From assembly GCF_023856365.1 (NCBI RefSeq), contig NW_026042748.1, positions 1 through 64,000 on the forward strand: a stretch of DNA of 64,000 bases, read 5' to 3'. The translations under genes were made by a program, and so were the position numbers. The first letter of the stretch is position 1, and every line of letters starts with the position of its first letter. Source of the stretch: Brienomyrus brachyistius (taxonomy: Eukaryota; Chordata; Actinopteri; Osteoglossiformes; Mormyridae). Under the pieces are notes generated by a model. That model ran no database searches, was not told the origin of the DNA, and saw nothing but the letters and a program-made list of their open reading frames with translations. This document shows positions 1-10,412 of the stretch, in pieces.

Positions 1-1448
1 AACGGAGGTATGACAAATTATTATAAAGTTTAAGCCAATAAGATTTAATTAATAAAATAATTTAGTTGTATTTTGTTCGTTTTATTTCAATAAAACACAC
101 CCCAGCACTTATTAATGTAATAGATGCAGGAACTAGTGAGCGGTATTTAGCTACGTACTTCAAAAACATTTAAAAAACTTTGTTAGACTAATACCTTAGT
201 TATTTCAATAATTTAAGGGATAAAAACATTTGTCGTGTTTGTCAATGTGTTATTTTAAGTAAATGCGTTATTTTCCAACGCCAAAAGCCCTGTCATGTTT
301 TAAGTGAGAAATGATATGGACTAGCAACTCTCTCTGGGGGAGCAACCCCGGTTAGGTACTATTAAGCAGCATTTAGTGACATGCATCAAAACACATTTTA
401 AAAACTTTGAAAGAATAAAGTCTTAGTTATTTTAATAAATACGTTTTTCAGTAAATGTTTATTCACGCGCATGCACACAAACACACACACACCCCGAGGT
501 CGGGGGGCTATAGAGTTTAACTTTAGGTTGCTGATCGCAATGTGTGACCAAACCCCAAAGCACCCTAACTTAGTCGTTTACTAACTTATCGCGAAAAACA
601 GACAGAAATAGACTTGTAAATTCTAAAGAAAAGACATTAACTGTATTTGTTAATGTTTAAAGGTATACAAACTACAGTTGTATCGGACACGCACACAAAA
701 ACACTAAAAGAGTTTTGCTCAGTCAAAAAAACACCAAACATATATTGTTCACAGCTTTTTATTAAAATGTATAAGGATTGGTTTGTTATAGGGAAATTTT
801 AAATTAATATGAGTGGGATATAAGTCATTTAGGCAACAAGATTTGAGGAAGAACCTAAATAGTGGCTGGAAATTACCAACAAGGCAGGCAGAAGTGTGCT
901 TTCCCTTATCTCACAAGTCATGGAAGGGTGGGGTGGGGGGACACATAAGTGGGGGGGTAGGAACTGTGGAATCAGGCAAGAGTGTAAGAATTTAGGATAT
1001 AGTCTTGTTATTTTAAAGAAGGTGTACATGATTATTTAATTACTTTTAATAGGAACCAGTAAGATGCATTTAGCACCATGTTGCAAATACACATTAAAAA
1101 CTTTAAAGAATAAGGTCATAGTTATTTTAATAAAGGCATCCTACAAGGTGCCCACGGCCCTAACTTATTAAAGTTAGGCCCTAACTCTACAAGCTTGATC
1201 CGAGATGCTTGCTGGAGTACAATGCTAAGTTGACATCGGTAACGGAGCTGCAGCCTGTTTGATAGTTAATGAAACATAGTTCAAATTCAACAGTGTCAGC
1301 AGTCATCCACGATGCAGGGAGACTACAGATTGACTATAACGACCCCGTTTATCAGCTGGCATTATTTTAATTTTTTTTTGACAGAATAAAGCCTTAGTTA
1401 TTTTAATAAATATGTTTTTCAGTAAATGTATACTCATGCTCATGTGCA

Positions 1449-1452
<4 letters not shown>

Positions 1453-1483
<31 letters not shown>
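1453..1483. repeat. (AC)n microsatellite
   Basis: Perfect dinucleotide tract inside the left arm. Its mirror is the (TG)n tract at about 6601-6631. Shorter versions mark the other tandem units. Confidence 0.95.
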
Positions 1484-1484
<1 letters not shown>

Positions 1485-3034
1485 GGTGGTCAGGAGCTTT
1501 AGAGTTTAACTTTAGGTCTGTGAAAGTATAGGACTGCAATGTGTATACAGACCCCAAAGCACCCTAACTTAGTCGTTTACTAACTTATCACGAAAAAAGA
1601 GACAGAAATAAACTTGTAAATTTTAAAGAAAAGACATTAACTGTTTTTGTTAATGTTTAAAGGTATACAAACTACAGTTGTATCGGACACGCACACAAAA
1701 ACACTAAAGAGTTTTGCTCAGTCAAAAAAAAAAACACCAAACATATATTGTTCACGTTTTTTTATTAAAATGTATAAGGATTGGTTTGTTATAGCGAAAT
1801 TTAAATTAATATGAGTGTGATATAAGTCATTTAGGCAACAAGATTTGAGGAAGAACCTAAATAGAGGCTAGAAATGACTGACCAGGCAGGCAGAAGTGTG
1901 CTTTCCTTATCTCACAAGTCATGGAAGGCTGGGATGGGGGTCACATAAGTGGGGGGTAGGAACTGTGGAATCAGGCAAGGGTGTAAGAATTTAGGATATA
2001 GTCTTGTTATTTTAAAGAAGGTGTACATGATTATTTTAATTGCATTTAATAGGAACCAGTAAGCTGCATTTAGCACCATGCTGCAAATACACATTAAAAC
2101 TTTAAAGAATAAGGTCTTAGTTATTTTAATAAAGACATCCTACAAGGTGCCCACGGCCCCAGCTTATATAATCTACAAGCTTGATCTGAGATGCTTGCTG
2201 GAGTACAATGCTAAGTTGACAACGGTAACGGTGCTGCAGCCTGTTTGATAGTTAATGAAACACAGTTCAAATTCAACAGTGTCAGTAGTCATCCACTATG
2301 CAGGGAGACTACAGATTGACTATAACGACCCGTTTATCTGCTGTCATTATTTAATTTATTTTATTTTTTGACAGAATAAAGCCTTAGTTATTTTAATAAA
2401 TATGGTTTTTCAGTAAATGTGTATTCATGCTCATGTGCACAAACACACACACACACACAACGATGGTCAGGGGGCTTTAGAGTTTAACTAGGTCTGTGAA
2501 AGTATAGGACCGCGATGTGTATACAGGCCCCAAAACATATTAACTTAGTTGTTCATGAGTCTTATTGTGAAAAACCACGCAAAATAGACATGTAAATTTT
2601 AAAGAAAAGACATTAACTGCTTTTGTTAATGTTTAAATGTATAAAAACTTTAGATGTATTTGTTAAACAGTCAAACAAAAATGTGTTATTTTAAGTAGTA
2701 TAAAATATAACCTTAACTTTGGACGCAAGATGAACAACCTACAAACACAGACAGATAGACACACACACACACAGCAAAGCCCCAAGCATGCGCACAAGCA
2801 CACAACCAAAGGTGGGCTTTTAGAGTTTGCTCAATCAAAAAAACATCAGACCCATATAGTTTACGTTTTTTATTAAAATGTGTAAGGATCGCTCTGTTAG
2901 AGCACAATTTTAAATTAGTATGATTGTGATATAAGTCATTTAGGCAACAAGATTTTGAGGAAGTAGCGGCTAGAAATGATCGACCAGGCAGACAGAAGTC
3001 TGCTTTTCTTATCTCACAAGTCATCGGAAGTGTA

Positions 3035-3053
3035 GGGGGGGGGGGGGGGGGGG
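3035..3053. repeat. Poly-G run (19 bases) in left arm
   Basis: Uninterrupted G run followed by 'tgtaggaactg'. Its partner in the right arm is the 44-base C run at 5004-5047. The 25-base difference accounts for most of the length difference between the arms. Confidence 0.95.
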
Positions 3054-3978
3054 TGTAGGAACTGTGGAATCAGGCATAGTTATTTTAATAAAGACATCCT
3101 ACAAGGGTACACCACGGCCCAAGCTTATAGCGTCTACTATCATGATTTGAGAGGCTAGATGGAGTACCATGTTAAGTTGACAATGGTAACTGAGATGCAG
3201 CCTGCATGCAGGGAGACTAGAGAGTGACTATAGTACCCCATTTAACCGTTGGTCCTTATTTTTTAAGAATTTTGACAGAATAAAGACTTAGTTAATTTAA
3301 TAAATACGTTTTTTTTCTAGTACATGGTTGTTCATATTCATGTGCACAAACACACACACACATCGGTGGTCAGGGGCTTTAGAGTTTAACTTTAGGTCAG
3401 TGAAAGTATAGGATCGTTATGTGTATTCAGACCCCAAAACATATTAACTTAGTCGTTCATGAGTCTTATTGTGAAAAAACCGACAATATAGACTTGTAAA
3501 TTTTAAAGAAAAGACATTAACAGCTTTTGTTAATGTTGAAATGTATAAAAACTTTAGCTGCTTTTCTTAAATGGCCAGAAAAATTGGCTCAACACTATTA
3601 GTTTATATGAGGAGGGGGTGTTCGCAACAGTCACAATCCTAGCAGGCAAGCATAACATGCCAAAGAAACATCTCTTTCATTTATTTCAAAGCAGACACTT
3701 TGTGCAAAAGTTGTTTCCTCATTTCCCAAAATGGCCACCAGAACTGGATGGTCCTTAAAGACCTTTCATAAGACCTTGGAGGCCCTGTCCTGAGGTTTAT
3801 CAAAGACCAGGTTCTTACACTATAGGATGCTGTTTAAGTACTCGATGGGATGACCCCTGCAATGAAATTTGTAACATTTCAAGGTGTATATTTTAAAAGA
3901 ATGAAGTGCCTGGCCAGTAAGAGAGGCATGGTATCGGATGGTGGAATGTCGAACGGGTTTGTTAGAGGATTAGAGGAG

Positions 3979-4070
3979 GCAGAACTATGTTGATGTCCTG
4001 CTCAATGGCTTTGAATATGTCTGTCCAGAACTCAGATAATTGAGAGAGCAGAGCCAAAACATAATTCTAT
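3979..4070. other. Spacer (loop) of the inverted repeat
   Basis: These 92 bases separate the two arms. The outer 13 bases on each side still pair imperfectly (about 10 of 13), so the fully unique core is about 65 bases. It does not look like a sequencing hairpin adapter: it has mixed composition with a short 'gagagagc' tract. No gene is seen. Confidence 0.85.
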
Positions 4071-4686
4071 CTCCTCTAATCCTCTAACAAACCCGTTCGA
4101 CATTCCACCATCCGATACCATGCCTCTCTTACTGGCCAGGGCACTTCATTCTTTTAAAATATACACCTTGAAATGTTACAAATTTCATTGCAGGGGTCAT
4201 CCCATCGAGTACTTAAAACAGCATCCTATAGTGTAAGAACCTGGTCTTTGATAAACCTCAGGACAGGGGCCTCCAAGTCTTATGAAAGGTCTTTAAGGAC
4301 CATCCAGTTCTGGTGGCCATTTGGGAAATGAGGAAACAACTTTTGCACAAAGTGTCTGCTTTGAAATAAATGAAAGAGATGTTTCTTTGGCATGTTATGC
4401 TTGCCTGCTAGGATTGTGACTGTTGCGAACACCCCCCTCCTCATATAAACTAATAGTGGTTGAGCCAATTTTTCTGGCCATTTAAGAAAGCAGCTAAAGT
4501 TTTTATACATTTCAACATTAACAAAAGCTGTTAATGTCTTTTCTTTAAAATTTACAAGGTCTATATTGTCGGTTTTTCACAATAAGACTCATGAACGACT
4601 AAGTTAATATGTTTTGGGGTCTGAATACACATAACGATCCTATACTTTCACTGACCTAAAGTTAAACTCTAAAGCCCCTGACCACC

Positions 4687-5002
4687 GATGTGTGTGTGTG
4701 TTTGTTGCACATGAATATGAACAACCATGTACTAGAAAAAAAACGTATTTTATTAAATTAACTAAGTCTTTATTCTGTCAAAATTCTTAAAAATAAGGAC
4801 CAACGGTTTAAATGGGGGTACTATAGTCACTCTCTAGTCTCCCTGCATGCAGGCTGCATCTCAGTTACCATTGTCAACTTAACATGGTACTCCATCTAGC
4901 CTCTCAAATCATGATAGTAGAGCGCTATAAAGCTTGGGCCGTGTGTGTACCTTGTAGGATGTCTTTATTAAAATAACTATGCCTGATTCCACAGTTCCTA
5001 CC

Positions 5003-5047
<45 letters not shown>

Positions 5048-6598
5048 TACACTTCCATGACTTGTGAGATAAGAAAAGCAGACTTCTGTCTGCCTGGTCG
5101 ATCATTTCTAGCCGCTACTTCCTCAAATCTTGTTGCCTAAATGACTTATATCACAATCATACTAATTTAAAATTGTGCTCTAACAGAGCGATCCTTACAC
5201 ATTTTAATAAAAAACGTAAACTATATGGGTCTGATGTTTTTTTGATTGAGCAAACTCTAAAAGCCCCACCTTTGGTTGTGTGCTTGTGCGCATGCTTGGG
5301 GCTTTGCTGTGTGTGTGTGTGTCTATCTGTCTGTGTTTGTAGGTTGTTCATCTTGCGTCCAAAGTTAAGGTTATATTTTATACTACTTTAAAATAACACA
5401 TTTTTGTTTGACTGTTTAACAAATACATCTAAAGTTTTTATACATTTAAACATTAACAAAAGCAGTTAATGTCTTTTTCTTTAAAATTTACATGTCTATT
5501 TTGCGTGGTTTTTCACAATAAGACTCATGAACAACTAAGTTAATATGTTTTGGGGCCTGTATACACATCGCGGTCCTATACTTTCACAGACCTAGTTAAA
5601 CTCTAAAGCCCCTGACCATCGTTGTGTGTGTGTGTGTTTGTGCACATGAGCATGAATACACATTTACTGAAAAACCATATTTATTAAAATAACTAAGGCT
5701 TTATTCTGTCAAAAAATAAAATAAATTAAATAATGACAGCAGATAAACGGGTCGTTATAGTCAATCTGTAGTCTCCCTGCATAGTGGATGACTACTGACA
5801 CTGTTGAATTTGAACTGTGTTTCATTAACTATCAAACAGGCTGCAGCACCGTTACCGTTGTCAACTTAGCATTGTACTCCAGCAAGCATCTCAGATCAAG
5901 CTTGTAGATTATATAAGCTGGGGCCGTGGGCACCTTGTAGGATGTCTTTATTAAAATAACTAAGACCTTATTCTTTAAAGTTTTTAATGTGTATTTGCAG
6001 CATGGTGCTAAATGCAGCTTACTGGTTCCTATTAAATGCAATTAAAATAATCATGTACACCTTCTTTAAAATAACAAGACTATATCCTAAATTCTTACAC
6101 CCTTGCCTGATTCCACAGTTCCTACCCCCCACTTATGTGACCCCCATCCCAGCCTTCCATGACTTGTGAGATAAGGAAAGCACACTTCTGCCTGCCTGGT
6201 CAGTCATTTCTAGCCTCTATTTAGGTTCTTCCTCAAATCTTGTTGCCTAAATGACTTATATCACACTCATATTAATTTAAAATTTCGCTATAACAAACCA
6301 ATCCTTATACATTTTAATAAAAAAACGTGAACAATATATGTTTGGTGTTTTTTTTTTTGACTGAGCAAAACTCTTTTAGTGTTTTTGTGTGCGTGTCCGA
6401 TACAACTGTAGTTTGTATACCTTTAAACATTAACAAAAACAGTTAATGTCTTTTCTTTAAAATTTACAAGTTTATTTCTGTCTCTTTTTTCGTGATAAGT
6501 TAGTAAACGACTAAGTTAGGGTGCTTTGGGGTCTGTATACACATTGCAGTCCTATACTTTCACAGACCTAAAGTTAAACTCTAAAGCTCCTGACCACC

Positions 6599-6634
<36 letters not shown>

Positions 6635-7680
6635 TGCACATGAGCATGAGTATACATTTACTGAAAAACATATTTATTAAAATAACTAAGGCTTTATTCT
6701 GTCAAAAAAAAATTAAATAATGCCAGCTGATAAACGGGGTCGTTATAGTCAATCTGTAGTCTCCCTGCATCGTGGATGACTGCTGACACTGTTGAATTTG
6801 AACTATGTTTCATTAACTATCAAACAGGCTGCAGCTCCGTTACCGATGTCAACTTAGCATTGTACTCCAGCAAGCATCTCGGATCAAGCTTGTAGAGTTA
6901 GGGCCTAACTTTAATAAGTTAGGGCCGTGGGCACCTTGTAGGATGCCTTTATTAAAATAACTATGACCTTATTCTTTAAAGTTTTTAATGTGTATTTGCA
7001 ACATGGTGCTAAATGCATCTTACTGGTTCCTATTAAAAGTAATTAAATAATCATGTACACCTTCTTTAAAATAACAAGACTATATCCTAAATTCTTACAC
7101 TCTTGCCTGATTCCACAGTTCCTACCCCCCACTTATGTGTCCCCCCACCCCACCCTTCCATGACTTGTGAGATAAGGAAAGCACACTTCTGCCTGCCTTG
7201 TTGGTAATTTCCAGCCACTATTTAGGTTCTTCCTCAAATCTTGTTGCCTAAATGACTTATATCCCACTCATATTAATTTAAAATTTCCCTATAACAAACC
7301 AATCCTTATACATTTTAATAAAAAGCGTGAACAATATATGTTTGGTGTTTTTTTGACTGAGCAAAACTCTTTTAGTGTTTTTGTGTGCGTGTCCGATACA
7401 ACTGTAGTTTGTATACCTTTAAACATTAACAAAATACAGTTAATGTCTTTTCTTTAGAATTTACAAGTCTATTTCTGTCTGTTTTTCGCGATAAGTTAGT
7501 AAACGACTAAGTTAGGGTGCTTTGGGGTTTGGTCACACATTGCGATCAGCAACCTAAAGTTAAACTCTATAGCCCCCCGACCTCCGGGGTGTGTGTGTGT
7601 TTGTGTGCATGCGCGTGAATAAACATTTACTGAAAAACGTATTTATTAAAATAACTAAGACTTTATTCTTTCAAAGTTTT
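4687..7680. repeat. Four diverged tandem units of about 0.95 kb (right arm)
   Basis: Mirror of the left-arm array. The (TG)n landmarks are spaced about 936, 978 and 988 bases apart. Two AT-rich motif copies per unit give a short/long alternating spacing, so the basic unit may itself come from an older duplication. Confidence 0.8.
5004..5047. repeat. Poly-C run (44 bases) in right arm
   Basis: A pure C tract, exceptionally long for a vertebrate genome. On the G-rich strand such a tract can form stacked-guanine structures. The length may be unreliable, since runs like this are hard to sequence. Confidence 0.9.
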
Positions 7681-8981
7681 TAAAAATGTGTTTTGATGCA
7701 TGTCACTAAATGCTGCTTAATAGTACCTAACCGGGGTTGCTCCCCCCAGAGAGAGTTGCTAGTCCATATCATTTCTCACTTAAAACATGACAGGGCTTTT
7801 GGCGTTGGAAAATAACGCATTTACTTAAAATAACACATTGACAAACACGACAAATGTTTTTATCCCTTAAATTATTGAAATAACTAAGGTATTAGTCTAA
7901 CAAAGTTTTTTAAATGTTTTTGAAGTACGTAGCTAAATACCGCTCACTAGTTCCTGCATCTATTACATTAATAATGTGCTGGGTGTGTTTTATTGAAAAT
8001 AAAACGAACAAAATACAACTAAATTATTTTATTAATTAAATCTTATTGGCTTAAACTTTATAATAATTTGTCATACCTCCGTTTAAGTTACGGCACTTTA
8101 CCCTGCTGATTAAGCCATTGAAGTTAGATACTTCATCCAGCCCCACAGGCCCGCAGCGGGGCGCCCGGGGCTATACTAGAGTCCCAGAGCTGTGGTGTTA
8201 GACATCGACTTTTATTTCAATTAGACATATATTATTTTATACTATTTACGAATAAAACAGATTATCAAATAGACGTAATGTGCTTTCTGCCGGGGCGTGA
8301 ATGCTGTCTGTCTGCTTGTCACACTCAGGACCAGCGGTTAAACGAGATGTTACACGCCCTCTGCAACAATTTGTCAATTTGTCAATTGACGCTTCCTTCT
8401 CATAGGCTTATCGCTCACTGCCGCGGACATTAGCTGATCGACATGGCTAGACATGCAATACGCATAAATCCCCATAAAAACAGGATTGCTGTGTTTTTAT
8501 CGTTATAAAATAGGACATTTTGTTAAAAATAAACCGTTATCAATACACAACTACTGCTTTTACCATTCAAAACTGCCCGACTCTCTTTCCTCTCTAGCTA
8601 GAAAAGCTCGACGCGTCCGGTGACCCCTTAAAACGTATTTAGAATATCGCATTAATAAATTCATATAATGTATTTTATTACTTTAAAGACTACCGATTCC
8701 AATTTGGTGCCATATGCTTTTATCTTGTAGGCCGTAGGATAGCTCCATTTCTACCGGCTATAGGCCATGGTAAGTCTGGGCTATTATGCTTAAATTCTTT
8801 AGTAATTATCGTTGGCTATGCGCTTTATAACACATTTTATACTTCTTTTACACACGTTTACTTATTGTATACACACTTTAAAGTTCCGAAAACGACTTGC
8901 CTCAGCTGTTTTCAATAAAAGACAGTGGTGTGTGGGTATCGTGGCTGCACGCACAAGCGCGACATGGAGAGAGTTATTTTA

Positions 8982-9120
8982 ACAAGGATCGCCAGCGTTA
9001 TTCCTTGATTCTTGTTGTCGAAATGCTTAAGATGTTTTACTTTAAATAACACATTAGCCGAAAAGAGTTTCATTGCTTAAAACGATGAGGTTAAAGGGGC
9101 TTATTTGAAATAAAAGCTCA
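8982..9120. repeat. Diverged direct repeat, copy A (period about 504)
   Basis: Runs parallel to 9486-9625: both have an 'acaag' start, a 'cgttatt' block, a 'gttgtcgaaa'-like block, a 'tttactt' block and an 'aaagtg/gagtttcatt' block in the same order. The two are clearly diverged, so the duplication is old. Confidence 0.6.
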
Positions 9121-9286
9121 GCATGTGTTGTCATACATCTTTTCAAGTTCTGGTTACACCTTTTGATTAACCGTACGTAGATAAATTTAGCTAAATGTAG
9201 CTAAGCAATCCGGGGGTGTTGTGCTGTCGACCCGAGAAAAAGGTAGTTGCATTGCAAAGGTAGATGCATGAATTCTTGGTCCAGCG

Positions 9287-9417
9287 ACAATTGTTCGCCA
9301 TTTGACAGTTGCTTGACTCAACGAGTTGGCTCCCAAACATATGACTGGCATTTTCTGTATGAGACAATTTGACAATTGCTCGCCATTTGACAGCTGCTTC
9401 ACGCAACGAGCTGGCTC
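9287..9417. repeat. Two 46-bp direct repeats, period 85
   Basis: Copies at 9287-9332 and 9372-9417 share 'cgccatttgacag' and 'gctggctc/gttggctc' and differ at a handful of bases. No coding role is apparent. Confidence 0.8.
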
Positions 9418-9485
9418 AATAAAGGAAATGCTGTGTGGATCTACGCGCGTGCGCCACACAAGAGTGAGAGCATGCATTCGCTTAA

Positions 9486-9625
9486 ACAAGAATTAACCGC
9501 GTTATTCTTTGATTATTGCTGTCGAAAATGCACAGACCGCTTTACTTTATTATTCACATTGGCAGAAAAGTGCTTCATTCCTTAAAAACATTACGGCTAT
9601 AGGGGTTTTATTTGCTAAAACAGGC
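9486..9625. repeat. Diverged direct repeat, copy B (period about 504)
   Basis: Partner of 8982-9120. It runs directly into the CpG-rich cluster at 9605, so an older promoter-flank unit may have been duplicated here. Confidence 0.6.
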
Positions 9626-9760
9626 GCTCCGCCGGCGTCGCCATTTTGAAAGGGGAGGCGGCGTGGGTGCGCATGCGCCAAACGCCGGACTAGCGATTGT
9701 CCATTCCGCCCCGCGTTGTTCAAACAGAATAGTCGCATGTGGCGGGTCTCCGGGATCGTT
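9605..9760. promoter_or_regulatory. CpG-rich cluster with YY1-, GC-box- and NRF1-like sites
   Basis: Within 50 bases there is a YY1-like 'cgccatttt' (9639), a GC-rich 'ggggaggcggcg' (about 9652) and the NRF1-like palindrome 'tgcgcatgcgcc' (9668-9679, 11 of 12 to the usual consensus). This combination is typical of vertebrate CpG-island promoters. A possible splice donor ('ctggtaaata') follows near 9810. No downstream exon is recognised, so the direction and target are unknown. Confidence 0.4.
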
Positions 9761-10203
9761 TCGTCCTATTTCTTCTAAAAGTTTGCCGCTTGCATGCTTT
9801 CTCAAACCTGGTAAATATAACTAAAGTCTTTCGTATTGGTTAAATGTAATGAGTGATCGCTTCTTTTAAAACGACGGGGCTTGTTTGTTGGTTTTCACTT
9901 GTTTAAATTTGCTGCTTCTTTCGGGCATGTTTGTTTAAATTCGCACTGCTTTTCTTTTAAAATAACACTAAAGTTTTCCTTCTTTTGGGGCTTTCTTCTT
10001 TTAAAACATTTGGGTGCTTTCTTTTAAAATACGCCGCGGTGCTTACTAACAACACAGGGCCGGACGGACGCCCCCGCTGAACGTGTATGCGCTAGCTTGC
10101 CATTATCCTGCTCTGTTTTATTATTCTTTAAAAACGTAATACAAAAAGCACATTAATAAAATACATGTAATGTATTTTTATTCTATTAAAGCTTCCCAAA
10201 CCC
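9761..10203. other. Non-coding, with repeated 'cttttaaaa' strings
   Basis: No gene is seen. The string 'cttttaaaa' recurs several times between 9865 and 10030. A tract around 10110-10190 resembles 8600-8690 ('attaataaa..tgtaatgtattttta'), again suggesting an old local duplication. Confidence 0.5.
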
Positions 10204-10334
10204 CCCTATCGGCAACACGTGGCATAAGCATGTATTGATACCATATATGGGCATAACGGCAATCTCCCAAAACCATATCGCACCCTATCGGCAAAACGTG
10301 GCATAAGCATGTATTGATACCATATATGGGCATA
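10204..10334. repeat. Two 52-bp direct repeats with E-box-like site, period 79
   Basis: Copies at 10204-10255 and 10283-10334 are nearly identical. The first contains the E-box 'cacgtg'; the second has 'aacgtg' at the same place. Both share 'ggcataagcatgtattgata'. They sit directly upstream of the CCAAT/CRE cluster. Confidence 0.85.
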
Positions 10335-10340
10335 AACTCT

Positions 10341-10412
10341 CGACCAATCAGAATCAAGGATACGCTACTTCCTCTTATGACGTCAGAAGCGGAGAATTAA
10401 GCTCCGCCCAAG
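10341..10412. promoter_or_regulatory. CCAAT / ETS / CRE / GC-box cluster
   Basis: In 70 bases there is a CCAAT box ('gaccaatcag', 10342), an ETS-like 'acttcctc' (about 10367), a perfect palindromic CRE 'tgacgtca' (10378-10385) and an inverted GC box 'ccgccc' (10404-10409). These sites rarely co-occur by chance in AT-rich DNA, and the order fits a TATA-less promoter. It could serve a transcript in either direction. No exon next to it could be assigned. Confidence 0.5.

Larger units (their letters stand above)
479..3390. repeat. Four diverged tandem units of about 0.95 kb (left arm)
   Basis: Aligning the block that follows each (AC)n tract ('gagtttaactttagg' and its neighbours) gives unit starts near 515, 1505, 2485 and 3385, spacings of about 990, 980 and 900 bases. 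Units differ by substitutions and small indels. The two outer units are most alike; the innermost carries extra sequence that includes the G run. Confidence 0.8.
1..3978. repeat. Left arm of giant inverted repeat
   Basis: This stretch is the reverse complement of 4071-8083. Base 1 pairs with base 8083, and the pairing runs without a large break to 3978, where the unique spacer starts. Differences that I can see are mainly small indels and a long homopolymer: the G run is 19 bases here and 44 C in the other arm. No gene is recognised. Internally the arm holds about four diverged tandem units marked by (AC)n tracts near 479, 1453, 2441 and 3350. Because pairing is still good at base 1, the arm may continue outside the window. 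The short open frames here have mirror copies in the right arm and look non-coding. Confidence 0.95.
4071..8083. repeat. Right arm of giant inverted repeat
   Basis: Mirror copy of 1-3978. Tandem units of about 0.95 kb are marked by (TG)n tracts near 4687, 5623, 6601 and 7589. Each unit holds two copies of an AT-rich motif containing 'ttattaaaataactaag', about 215-280 bases apart (near 4750/4965, 5682/5945, 6672/6949, 7640/7866). Each unit also shares blocks such as 'aaagttaaactctaaagc' and a small hairpin around 'ttaacaaaaacagttaa'. Tandem repeats inside long inverted repeats resemble foldback-type DNA elements, but no transposase is visible. A chromosomal palindrome or an assembly foldback are the alternatives. 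Confidence 0.95.
8084..9604. other. Non-coding flank with diverged internal duplications
   Basis: No gene is recognised. Composition shifts from AT-rich to more CpG-containing. Short strings such as 'aaataacacatt' recall the adjoining arm, so part of this may be a diverged relative of the arm repeat. A consensus-like splice donor 'gtaagt' lies at 8770, with no exon I can support. Two internal duplications are listed separately. Confidence 0.6.

Noticed and set aside
3979..4070. Sequencing hairpin adapter as the palindrome spacer
   Set aside because: The spacer sequence is longer than and unlike the common adapter as I remember it, and its edges belong to the diverging arms.
1912..6720. Pairs of 60-100 codon frames within the palindrome arms
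   Set aside because: They are mirror copies of repeat DNA with simple-sequence stretches and no family resemblance; the tandem units do not keep the frames.
10341..10412. MHC class II-type SXY module on the minus strand (CRE-like X2 and inverted CCAAT Y box)
   Set aside because: Spacing between the two sites is about 26 bases instead of about 19-20, and no X1-like box is next to the CRE.
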